64,000 nucleotides of DNA from Pycnopodia helianthoides (Eukaryota; Echinodermata; Asteroidea; Forcipulatida; Asteriidae), in the NCBI GenBank assembly GCA_032158295.1, contig CM063262.1, forward strand, positions 1,645,394 through 1,709,393. Direction: 5' to 3'. Shown one piece after another: positions 47,001-57,900 of the stretch. Under the pieces are notes generated by a model, which had not been told where the DNA came from, made no database searches, and saw only the letters and a list, made by a program, of their open reading frames with translations. Positions within the stretch are counted from its first letter, which is position 1, and the number at the start of each line of letters is the position of its first letter. The position numbers and the translations under genes were made by a program.

Positions 47001-48349
47001 TCCACACCAAGCAGAAGCCGTTTGTCTGCAAGCACTGCGGGAAAGCGTTTGCGGCCAGCGGTACACTAATCAGCCACGAGAGGATCCACATCAACGATAA
47101 ACCGTACGGCTGCGAGTTCTGCGGGAAGCGCTTCCGCCAGGGCAGCCACCTTAACCGCCACAAGATCATCCACACCAATATGAAGCCGCACGTGTGCAGG
47201 AAGTGCGACAGGGCGTTCGCGGATGTCGCCAATCTCCGCCGTCACGAGCGTATCCACAACCAGGACAACCCGAACGTTTGTGCAGAGTGTGGGAAGACCT
47301 TCATCAACCTGAGCAGCCTGAAGAAACACGAGCGGCTGCACACCAACGAGAAACCTTACATTTGCAGACACTGCAGTAAACCCTTCGCCTCCAGTGGGAA
47401 TCTCATCAGCCACGAGCGCACCCACACCAATGAGCGGCCTTACATCTGTAAGGAATGCGGGAAGGCCTTCACCCAGAGCAGCCACCTGAAAGCGCATATG
47501 GGCACCCATTCCACGGACACCCTCTACGTTTGCAAGCACTGCGGACGAGGGTTCACCCAGCGAAGCACCCTGTGCGTGCATGAGAGAATCCACCTGAACA
47601 AGAAACCCTACATCTGTAAGTTCTGCACCCGAGCCTTCACGCAGAGCAGTACCCTGAAGGCACACATCCGGACCCACACCAAGGAAAGGGCTCACGTCTG
47701 TAATGTCTGCGGCAAGGCCTTCTCAGCCAGAGGTAATCTCAAGAGCCATGAACTCATTCATACCAATGAAAAGCCATTCAAGTGCAAGGCTTGCCCGAAA
47801 GCTTTCAAGCAGGGGAGCACCTTAAGAGCCCATGAACGCACCCACACGAAGGAGAGACCTTACGTCTGTCGAGAGTGTGGGAAGGCGTTCGCTGACGGAA
47901 GCAACCTGAAGGCTCACGCGATACGAATCCACAACAGAGACGCTTCCCTTAGTCTCTCGATGCAATACGGTGCTGAGAGCATTGATGTGTTGATGGCGGA
48001 CTCTGGGAATGAAAATCCAACCCCGGATGAAGAAGAAGACTCACTTGTCTTTGAGAATCTTCAAACTCGGGATCAACGCTTAGAGCCACCTGTTGGGGTC
48101 ACGATAACGAAAACGAAGAAGGGGTTAGCATCGGCTTTAAGAACAAACGACAAAATTACCCAAAGGAATAATGAGAGCGATGAAAAGACTGAACAGAGAC
48201 TGTCCTTACCCATTGATAAGACGCAAGGAACAACTATCCTTAGTCTTGAGAAATCATCGGAAGGGAACTCAGATACGGAACCATTAGCAGAGAGTAAGCA
48301 AGACCATAATATATCGTTTAAAACCAGTGAGATAACGATCAGGGGCTGA
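43911..48349 (+). CDS. C2H2 zinc-finger protein with 14 tandem fingers plus one separate finger; frame change in last exon
   Basis: Exons 43911-44025, 44609-44761, 45738-45944 and a last block from 46330. Start ACCATGG is an excellent initiation context. All three introns are phase 1. The fourth block enters in a frame coding DSEHQPCPFCSYVFSSIVFL, an upstream C2H2 finger (C165, C168, H181, H186), then stops at TGA 46515-46517. The 14-finger array (46774-47932) lies in the other frame, open from 46346 to the stop at 48349. A small intron (for example CCT|GTAGAT to ACCAACCAG|ACAGTA, which joins in frame), a one-base error or a real break could explain this. Fingers have C-x2-C-x12-H-x3-H spacing (last one x4) and seven-residue links. 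A DNA-binding nuclear regulator is likely; target unknown. An acidic tail (PDEEEDSLVFENL) follows. Orthology not determined. Confidence 0.82.
44055..44330 (+). mobile_element. tRNA-Leu-like SINE (G1), zinc-finger gene intron 1
   Basis: Head GCGGCCGAGCGGTCAAGCGC with ACTGGACTCTCGAGCTCTGG and GTTTCTGATCAGCAGAGTGT. It is related to G2 at 55155; box B has decayed. It starts 30 bp past the exon 1 donor. Confidence 0.65.
44609..44761 (+). CDS. Zinc-finger gene coding exon 2 (residues 39-89)
   Basis: Acceptor CTTATAG|AT, donor AATG|GTAAAA. Encodes DIALPYQSLSSTPCGIALQK then a basic HRRKSSRPVQYRP stretch that could act in nuclear import. Confidence 0.75.
45348..45684. mobile_element. Family C MITE, inverted (C2)
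   Basis: TTAAAGGTATTATACAGGAT at left, CCAATTGTGTACAGGGCCTT then TAA at right, in intron 2 of the zinc-finger gene. Contains the inverse of the shared core. Confidence 0.82.
45738..45944 (+). CDS. Zinc-finger gene coding exon 3 (residues 90-158)
   Basis: Acceptor TTAAACAG|AC, donor GCAG|GTTGGT. Encodes a likely helical, Gln/Glu-rich segment (LQAALDLRGIEDINQRITSQ). No domain recognised. Confidence 0.75.
46040..46301 (+). mobile_element. tRNA-derived SINE (H1), zinc-finger gene intron 3
   Basis: Box A TTGGCGTAGTGG, box B GGTTCGAATCC at 46090-46100, body CGTGGGTTTTCCCTGG, tail CCAGAATAAATAAATAAAT. Ends 28 bp before the exon 4 acceptor. Confidence 0.75.
46330..46517 (+). CDS. Start of zinc-finger gene exon 4 in the splice-consistent frame
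   Basis: Acceptor CCTTCACAG|AT. Encodes one C2H2 finger and VPQDPPVDQSISAQSVGSSD before TGA at 46515-46517. If used as is, the product is a 220-residue, one-finger protein. The composition looks coding up to the stop, so the frame switch to the array is close to it. Confidence 0.6.
46518..48349 (+). CDS. 14-finger C2H2 array and acidic tail
   Basis: Open from 46346 in this frame; protein-like from about MGAESSKGKHSEQNF (46518). Finger cores include CKHCGKAF, CEFCGKRF and CRECGKAF; first Cys at 46774, last His at 47932. The links are TNEKP-, TKERP- or INDKP-like, not the common TGEKP. The stop is TGA 48347-48349 after ITIRG. Confidence 0.9.
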
Positions 48350-51300
48350 TTAATTGCAATTCTGTAAGTAGTGTTTCAGATCTGTTTGAGTAACAAGACA
48401 AACCAAACATCAGGAGCATCTCAACGGTTAATGGCATCTGTATTTTTAAGTCCATGTTGTCGCCAGCAGAGTACGTAGAAGAGGAAGAAAGGATCAGTGG
48501 ACAATCTTTGTCATCATCACCATCATTTGTGTTCAGGAAGACACAAACTATCGGCAAACATTAAAGGGTCACGTTACTTAGGACTATAAAAAAGCGTTTG
48601 TTATGAAATGGATATGGTTGGATAGATGTTTTAAAAGTAGAACAAAATGACTCACACAAATATCTTGTGAAATTGTGTTTGGTTTTCCTTTTGTTTTGTG
48701 AAGAACACGATCCGCCGTTTTGTAGAACCAAACTTTGGACTCCACAAAATTACGGACTGTGTTAGTTCACGAAGTAAAAGGGAAAACCACACAATTTGGA
48801 GGCACTTTTGTGTGAATCATTATATTCTACTTATAAAACATCTTTTCATAACAAATGCCTTCTTTTTTTTAGCCCAAAGTGTCCACTCCAGAGGTAATTT
48901 GCCCCTTTAAGCCTGAATAGGGCTCATTGTCCAGTGAAAATACTGATTCTATCATTTCTTAGAGACTGCTTACAAAAGTAGAAAATTTTGCTTATAAATT
49001 CAAAGTAGCTAAGCACATCAAAATCATGCTCACCAGAATAATGTTACCAGCCAAACTACCATATCACATAATACAATTTATGAATGGTATCCTGCTCGTT
49101 TCTGCTCAGCAGGCAGATGAGGCCCTGGTTTGAGGATTCTGGTATTTGCTCCTTGATCAACGAAGACCTCATTATCCGTCCATTTACTTGTATGTTATTT
49201 GAGAATTATTTGGTGAGCACCATTTAAAAAAGTGGAAAAAATGTTCTTAAATGCATGCACTTCCACTGAGTATCTCGAGTGTCCGTCCATTGTTATGTTT
49301 GTGTTTTTGTTTGCATTTGAGAATTTCGAACAGCACAATTTTTTTGAAGTGAAACAGGAATTTTGGATACCTTACCTTCCATTGTAGACTTTGAGTGTTG
49401 TTGTATAATGTGTGTGTTGTTGCTGTTGCTGTTGTTATTGTTTTTTTGTTTTTTGTGTGTTTTTTACACTAATTTTTTTACCAAATAAGATCATTAGATC
49501 GAACCCGCCTACATGAATCCGTCCATTATTTTATTAAGTTTGCATTTAAAATGGTTACTTTAAAGATTCTAGGTCCATTTTTTTTATAGAATTGGACGAA
49601 AATTTAGACCTGTTTCAAATGCACGACAGGTTGATACAAACATATTTTATTAAAAGATAATTAACTTAAAAACAAATGCAGGTATTTGGCATGGGAGAAA
49701 TGTGATAATTATTTCTATGTTGCTGTGAAGGTCAGGTTCAAATATTTGTTACTTTTCATATGATATGGTTTCTCTAAAATAATTATCTTGAAATTCATTG
49801 GTTCGGCTGGTTGGTGTTTTTGTGTGCCGTTGGTTTGACCTTGCAGACAGGCATGCAACTTTTGAGCTGATATGTGAATTTCTTAGTTTTTTGTTTGCTC
49901 ACCTGTGTCATTGGAAATCGAAAAACACAGTCCAAAATTTTGGTTGGCCTCGCAAGTTCCTCTTTTTCTCTGATAAAGTGCAGGTGCATGCCTGCAGTAT
50001 GGAATCTATCAAATTTCAAAGTAAGACAAAAGTTAGGGACTTATTATTTTTCTAATAGAGATTTGGGGAATATCTATTTAGGTGTAAAAGTGTTTATCTG
50101 TTTAACAGCCCTTTTTTTAAGTTTCAAGAGGAAATATTGTCGGACATTTGGGTCCTGTAATCATGGCAAGTAAATTACTAAGTACAGTAACTACAAAATG
50201 GAGAAGAAATAAACACATTTTTAAGTTGGACATATTAATAATTATGATATAAGTTTTGTAAAATTAAATGTGTGCAGAGACAATCAAATGTTCAACTTGT
50301 CCGATGCATATTTTTATGAACCTGAAAAACAATTTAGAACTTGTTATTATTTATTAACTGTTATTACTCATGTCAAAACAAAAATTATAAATAAATAATT
50401 TCAAAAGCCGGGCTAGTATTTCATGACTGGAGAAAGTGGTAAAAGTTTATCAACTTGTTCTTAGAAAAATACTCTGTACAAATAAGTCTACATATTTTCT
50501 TAGAAATGAATAAATATGATAAATCAATGAATAAATCATGATGGTGAATAACTTGGTAAAAAAAAGAATATGATGAATGGAGTTCCATTTACTGGTCTGT
50601 TTCATTCTAGGGCCTGTTAATTTTGTTTTTTCGTGTTTTTTTTTCATTTATTTATTTTCAATTTCTGTTTCATCCTGAAACCGTGGATAAAGGGGGCCAG
50701 GGGCGGCAGCCCCACAAAGAGCTTGTTACTTTATCAAGAAAGCTCTTGCGTCATCCGCGGTGAAGGTCCCCCCACCCCTCCCCCACCCCACCCCCAATTC
50801 TAACCGAGGAACCCCCGGCCGTGAGTTTTTGGTCAAACATTCACAAGACACGCCCCTATAATGTGTGAGTGTGTGGTTTATTAATACGGTCTCTTTTCAC
50901 GAAAGCTAAGAAAGTGACCAAACTGTTGAGGGCGCCCTTACTTATACGTGTGTTTTATTACGGGATCCCTTTTCGTGGTTGCTGAGTGAGAGCTGTTTCG
51001 GGAAAGGAGTAATGTATCACGATCTAGTTTTCACTGAACAGGTTGGTACCATAATTATTGTAAATAGCTATCATAACTGAAGGGTTTGCTTAGAGAGACA
51101 ATAAGGCAGTGAGAAACTCACGTGTAAGTTGGACTGTCGACATCACTCGGTCAGGGGGGCAACAGTGCAGCAGGTGCAGTGTCTATTTATTTTCTATGCA
51201 ACATTCTTGTTACAGAATGATGCGGACATAAGATTGAATTGAATGATATAGTTTTCTTCTCCTCATGCCGTGTCCTCCCATCCGATCCAACCCAACCCAT

Positions 51301-51717
51301 GACATGTTTCGCATCCCATGGCCACAGTCCTGCTCCTGAAACCATTACTGTTTGAGAAAGGACTAAACAAATCCACTAGCTCTCACGCGATCACCGTCTT
51401 CTGTGCGCCACTACTAGTACTAGTACTACACACACAGTCAGAACATGCAAGAACATAAAGCTTGGACATGACACACACTTCTGTTAGTGAATTTTGATAC
51501 ATTGACATCCGGGAGTACTGAGCTTAAGAACTTTTTTTAGCAAAAGTGCTGAATTTTTATTTTAAAATTAAATATTGAAAAAGGGTTTACTTTAAATATT
51601 TGTTGTTGTGATAATTGTAACTCTCCATCAGCATCCTCCCATCAGGAGGATGGATGGGAGGATGGAGGGTTAAGATTATCGCAAGAACTAGATTTGTATG
51701 CTCTTTTGCATCCACAG
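48350..51717. other. Zinc-finger gene 3' region and UBE4A upstream region
   Basis: Holds a degraded family D copy (48960-49128), a possible AATAAA at 50208-50213 and a C-rich stretch at 50768-50812. The UBE4A promoter and first untranslated exon must lie here or just upstream of 51717, but I cannot place them. Confidence 0.5.
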
Positions 51718-51761
51718 TTGCCGACACACCGAGCTGCTAAATTGACTTCATCACTTCAACA
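51718..51761 (+). other. UBE4A: UBE4A 5' untranslated part of the first coding exon
   Basis: A splice acceptor (TTTTGCATCCACAG) at 51717/51718 implies an upstream non-coding exon. The ATG at 51762 is the first in this exon. Confidence 0.55.
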
Positions 51762-51990
51762 ATGGACTCCGCCTTCAACCCCTTTGCACTCTTGCAGTCA
51801 ACTCCGACAGTAGACCCCGAGGTTATCACGGGTCAAAGTGCAGAGGTCTTGCCAGATATCAATGACCAATGTCTGAAGGTCAAGGAGGAAGGGTCAGGGG
51901 CCAGTGCTGATGTCGCGACCTCCGAGGTTCAACAGGTTCAAGATATTGATCGTATGATTCAGAAGATCTTCTTGGTGACTGTAGATCATG
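51762..51990 (+). CDS. UBE4A: UBE4A coding exon 1 (residues 1-76)
   Basis: [13 protein letters not shown] start; ends with [13 protein letters not shown], the conserved helix of the family N terminus. Donor CATG|GTAAGC, phase 1. Confidence 0.88.
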
Positions 51991-54900
51991 GTAAGCTTTA
52001 GGCCAAATAAAAAACAAAACATGTTTGGCGTCCCCGCCCACTTTCTTTTTTAGAGGCCGCCTCCTTTTTTCTTTTCTTTTTTCTAAAGGATAAATTTTTA
52101 CGATCTCTTACGGAAATTTTTTTTTTTTTAAACATATATGACATCGTATTTTTTTTACTTGAACACACCTAAAAGACACACAGAAAAAAAGCTGGCAACC
52201 CTCTTGAAAAATAGCCCAACCGGTTGTCTTGAAAAATGTGTCAAGGGGCCATTTAAACAAAATGCGAAAAAATACAAAAAAGCCCGCCTCCTCTTTTTTT
52301 CAAAAAGGCTGGACGCTAAACATGTTTTTTTGGGGGGCCTTATCCTACCTTATCCATGTCTTCTAAAATCCATCGCAAGATTTCGCTTGATCGAAGGATT
52401 TGGCACGTTACCCCCAAACCATCGGATTGTACTCTGAAGCATAGGGCCAGTGAAAATCTGATTTTATGCATTTGTTTCTTTCTTATTAGATATGTTTGCC
52501 ACACCCCGAACAAAGACATTGACAAGATAGGGAGACCGCCAACAGAGGGCTAGATAGCTCAGTTGGTAGAGCGCCGGCACGTTAATCCTGGGGTGGTTGG
52601 TTCAAATCCAGCTCTAGTCAATTTATCTTTGTTCAACCCAAATTATTTGTTTCTTTCTTTGCTGCTTCCCAGGTTGTATCGTAAACTTAGGTGTGATCCC
52701 TGGCCACACGGCAGTTAACGGCTGTATGGCTTCTGACTGGTACCCCGAACAAAGATATTGACAAAATAGGGAGACCGCCAACATAGGGCTAGATAGCTCA
52801 GTTGGTAGAGCGTCGGCACGTTAATTCAGAGGTCATTGGTTCAAATCCCGCTTTTCAAATCCCAAAGTCAATTTATCTTTGTTCAACCCAAATCATTTTT
52901 GTTCTTTTTGTCAGAGGGAGAAACCAACGAACGCGGGATGCCGCCACGCTGTGTTTATCTTGTGGAAACAGCCGATAAGCTGAAGGAAGACAGCGGAGGG
53001 ACTTGGAGCTGGCTTGGATGGGAAGTTATCGATCAGGTATTGCTGTGAACCTTAAATATTTTCACAAGAACAAATCATTTCTTTCTCTTTTAATATGTGC
53101 TGAACTTGATTTTTTATTGTATATTCGGTTTGCGGTAACACCATGTGTATAATTATCTAATTTGCTGTGTAGATTTTGTTCTTTAGAGAACTTGTCTGGC
53201 TATTTGTTCTACTACCGCGGAGTAGATTTTCGGAATTCGGGAGACTTCTCAGTTTTGAAAAGAACTGTCCTGCTTATTAACTACTACCTGGGCGGGAGGT
53301 AGGAAATCGGCCTGGACTACTACTGTAGCTTTGTGGATCGGGGGGACTTCTGTGATTTTAGGCTGAAAATAATCAACTGTTTTTTCTGATATATACCATT
53401 CATTTGCTTTGTCTTTATCTTGGAGCAGACAAATAAGTAAAACTTAATTTTAAGATTCAGTTTAGAGCTGCAAGACAGGACTATCAGTTCGTTAAACACG
53501 ATTCCTCATTAATCTTTTATTGCAGGCAATCTTTGAGAGGCTGCTCCTTGAAGACCCGGCATTCCAGGTCATCAATATGAACTCTTCAGCGGTGACTTGC
53601 TCCCAGGAGAAGCAGGAGGCGGGGGAGAAGGAGGTGATGCGGTACCTCCAGAGATGCCACTGGAATAGCGTCCAACAGTCCAAGGCACAGAAGGTATCTT
53701 CCACTGCTTACAAAAACGGAGCTTCTTTAAAGAATACAAATATGCTTAGCAAAGTAACAGAGAGAAATCTTGGTTGTAGCAGAAACAGGTTACCAGCCAA
53801 AAGTCCAATGCAACATGCATTGCTGTGACTGGTATTCCAGTTAAGGTTTGCTTAGCACTTAATTTTTTTAAGCAGGTATTTTTACCGCTTTCAAAAAAAT
53901 GAAATTGGGCCCAAATCATTTATAAAATTAGACTCCCTTTGTGGGAGTTTACTTTGACTTTACAGCCCTGGAATTTCATTTGTTTGAGAGAAGGGTCATT
54001 TCGATTCGGCAAAGGGCACTTTCATTGGAAAAATCTGAAAGTCTATGGGAAACTTTTGAAGGGGCACCAAGGCCGAGAACAGGGCAACAGAGACCATGCC
54101 CTCAGTAACCAAGGCCGAGAACAGGGCAACAGAGACCATGCCCTCAGTAACCAAGGCCGAGAACAGGGCAACAGAGACCATGCCCTCAGTAACCAAGGCC
54201 GAGAACAGGGCAACAGAGACCATGCCCTCAATGACCAAGGCCAAGACCAGGGCAACAGAGACCATGCCCTCAATGACCAAGGCCAAGAACAGGGCAACAG
54301 AGACCATGCCCTCAATGACCAAGGCCAAGAACAGGGCAACAGAGACCATGCCCTCAGTAACCAAGGCCGAGAACAGGGCAACAGAGACCATGCCCTCAGT
54401 GACCAAGGCCGAGAACAGGGCAACAGAGACCATGCCCTCAGTGACCAAGGCCAAGAACAGGGCAACAGAGACCATGCCCTCAGTGACCAAGGCCGAGAAC
54501 AGGGCAACAGAGACCATGCCTTCAGTGACCAAGGCCAAGAACAGGGCAAAAGGAGACCATGGCCTCCGTGACCAAGGCCAAGACCAGGGCAACAGAGACC
54601 ATGCCCTCAGTGACCAAGGCCAAGAACAAGGCAAAGGAGACCATGGCCTCCGTGACCAAGGCCAAGAACAGGGCAAAAGGAGACCTTGGCCCTCGTGACC
54701 AAGGCCAAGACCAGGGAAACAGAGACTATGGCCTCTGTAGTCTGTAACCTCTGTGTAATCCAGGCTTTTATAAAACAAGTTATAATACAATTAAAAGCTG
54801 ATACCAGCACAATATGCAAGATTTTGTTATACATCTCCCATAGTCGAGTGCACCCATTGGTCTTCGAGGGTTTGGTCCACAGCACGACGATCTCAACTTC

Positions 54901-57900
54901 ATTCACCGCATTGTTTAACCTTTGATCTTTGACCTCAGGGTAATCTACATGAATATGCAGAGAGGTGCAGACTGGTAGCCGTCTCCAATGCTGTGACTTG
55001 CCTCTTGACCCCCGAGCTGTTCGCCGGTCAGGATGTGCACTCTCAGACGTTAGACCTTCTCCTGCAGAACTTCTCCAAAGGCGGTGAGTTACTTTTTCAT
55101 TTCCTTAGAACCCTCTAGCTGTTTGCTAACATTTTACAGTGAGTTGACCAACCACGCGGCAAGTATTGGCCGAGCGGTCAAGCGCACTGGACTCAAGCTC
55201 TGGTGTTTCTGATCGGCAGAGTGTGGGTTCGAGTCCCGGTCGTGACACTTGTGTCCGTAAGCAAGACACTTAACCATTATTGCTTCATACTTTAGATGGG
55301 ACGTAAAGCCGTTGGGCCCGTGTGTTGTGTAATGCACGTAAAAGAACCCAGTGCACTTATTACTAAGAGAAGAGGTTTGCCCTGGTGTTTCTGGCAGTGG
55401 CTGCTGAATGTGCCGCAGCACCATGTAAACCCTTACAAGGTGTTACATAAATGGGTATCATAATTCGTAAACTTACAAAACTTGTTTGGAAATAAAAAAT
55501 GATAGGCGCTTTGAGATGCCCGCAGATAAAGTGCTATATAAAAACTAGTTATTATTAATATTATCATTATTTAAAACTACTCAGCTTTTGTTTAGCATCA
55601 TCACTACAATGTCATTTCATATTCTCGTTTGAAAACTTATTTCCAGAGATGGATAAGGTTGTGAGCTTCCTTCTAGAGATCGCTGATGCTATACTTCTCG
55701 ATGAGGACTTTCAAATCTCCGATGCCTTCGGTCCTCTACTTGAGCTCCTCTACAAAGAGATGAAAAATTCACCGTCATTGTCAAACTCTAGAAACGCTGC
55801 GTACTGCGCCGTGATAGAGATGTTCACCAGACGACCGTGTTTGGCACAGGTATGAGGAGGGAGACAGAATACTCTAGAGGTGCCTATTGGTACCTTAAAC
55901 CTCAATTTACAGAGGTGCTTATTGGCACCTCAAGCCTCAATTAAAGGCACCTCGAGCCTCAATTTACAGATGTTCCTAGTGGCACCTCAAACCTCAATTT
56001 AGAGAGGTGCCTATTGGTACTTCAAGCCTCAATTTACAGAGGTGCTTATTGGCACCTCAAGCCTTAACTTACAGAGGGGCCTATTGGTACCTCAAACCTC
56101 AATTTACAGAGGTGCGTATTTGTACCCCAAGCTTCAATTTACAGAGCTGCCTATTGGTACCTCAAGCCTCAACTACAGAGGTGCCTATTGGTACCCCAAG
56201 CTTCACTTACAGAGGTGCCTATTGGTACCTCAAGCCTCAAATTACAGAGGTGCCTATTGGTACCTCAAGCCTCAATTTACAGAAATGCATATTGGCACCT
56301 CTTTACAACGTGGCTAGTGGAAATGGGTGCATAAATTAATTTATTTATGTTTATTTTTATTTTTTTTTAACGTCAGATTCTAATGGAGCATTTGATGCCA
56401 AAGGACCCCAAGAAGGCCAAGAGTTACGAGGACTCTGTCGTAGGCACCCTGCTGTCACTCTCCTGCGTTCCGAAGCATCAACAGCTGTCTGAGTTCTTTA
56501 TCAACCCCTCCCGGTCCAACCAGAGAGACCACAATGCTACCCAGCAATTCCTGTGGCAGGTAAGACATCTGCTCAAGAATACAGAGGGTCATGGGTTCGA
56601 ATCCCACCAGAGGTATTGGTGGATTTTTCCTAGCTGATTAGCAAGAAGATATGTGTATTAGTAATATTATTTGATATTTCCGTTGATGAATCCGAGGATG
56701 CCTCATAAGTAAACTTAATCACTGTAGCCTGCAAGCCCAAGGAAACTTGTAAACAAGGGTGTTGCAGAGCTGCCAACTCTCCCTGATTCTGCAGAAAGCT
56801 CCCTGAAAATTAACCGATCTTTCCATGTTTTTATGAACAAATTTGAAAATCTCCCTGATTATGAAAACTTTTTCCCTGTTATGTTGAATGTAGTTCTAAA
56901 TATCTCCCTGATTGTTGTACAAAATCTTCCTGATTGCAAGATGCAAATGTTGGCAGCTCTGGTGTTGGCTATGTGGACCAGAAACACAGCTGGGTTAACC
57001 CCGACTCTTCCACATTGCTGGATTCTTTTACATGCGCTACAAATCCTAGTACAAAGGCTTAATGTTCCATCCGAAGGACAATTATGGTTAAGTATATTGC
57101 TCAAGGACACAAGTGCCACGGCGGGGACTCGAACCCACACTCTGCCGATCAGAAACACCTTCTTCCTGTTTTGTCCTCAGCCGATAGCCATACTGAATGA
57201 GAGTGTATACAGCATCTTCAAGGGGCTCTTTAAGTCATCAACGGAAAATAAGAACAAACTTCTTGCATGGCTCGGGAACTGTCTACATTGTAATGCAGGT
57301 AGGATAGACTATGTTCATGTTCCCTATATCGGATGTGTATACCAGTTAGGCAATTTTCTTTTTAAAACATGCTTAGCGCCCTGCCTTTTTGAAAGAAAGG
57401 AAGGAGGAGGGCCTTTAAAAAAAAAATGAATGGCCACCCATTAACCCTCCTACTCTCGGTGACTCTTGGCAACATTTTCCAGTGAGTTGACCAACCATTT
57501 GAAACCATTCGACTGCCATTTGAAACCATTCGACTGCCAAGGTTGTGTACGGTGGCACAACTGTGCACAGAACTAAACTGTGTACTGTGTACATGCATTC
57601 CCTCATGGTATCATATTGCAGGCTGGCATAGTTTATCTATCATTCAAAACCACAGTGAATGGTATTGAATGGTCAGACAGCAAGAGGTTTTAAAGGAATT
57701 ATGGTCAAGTGTCTTGCTCACGGCAATGAAAATCGCACAGCAAGCACAAACTCGTTCGTAAAGCGGCTCCATGAACTTTGACCCAGGTCTGGTATGCCCA
57801 CAAATGTACATTTTTATGAACTATCCATCACAGGTCGAGGTAAACTCTGGTCTCGTGAGATGCCCAATTTTGGCCAGACCTACGCCAGCGACGCATTCTT

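Noticed and set aside
47066..47695. 209-residue minus-strand reading
   Set aside because: Antisense of the zinc-finger array, kept open by the regular 84-bp finger unit.
52552..52621. Functional tRNA gene (also 52788 and 62361)
   Set aside because: Boxes A and B are good, but the anticodon arm is poorly paired, T33 is missing, and all copies share long SINE flanks.
53939..54790. Open readings of up to 264 residues on both strands
   Set aside because: The 42-bp period is a multiple of three, so several frames remain open; the array is intronic in UBE4A and shows mobile-element ends.
54066..56305. CRISPR array
   Set aside because: Repeats are contiguous without unique spacers, and the setting is intronic in an animal gene.
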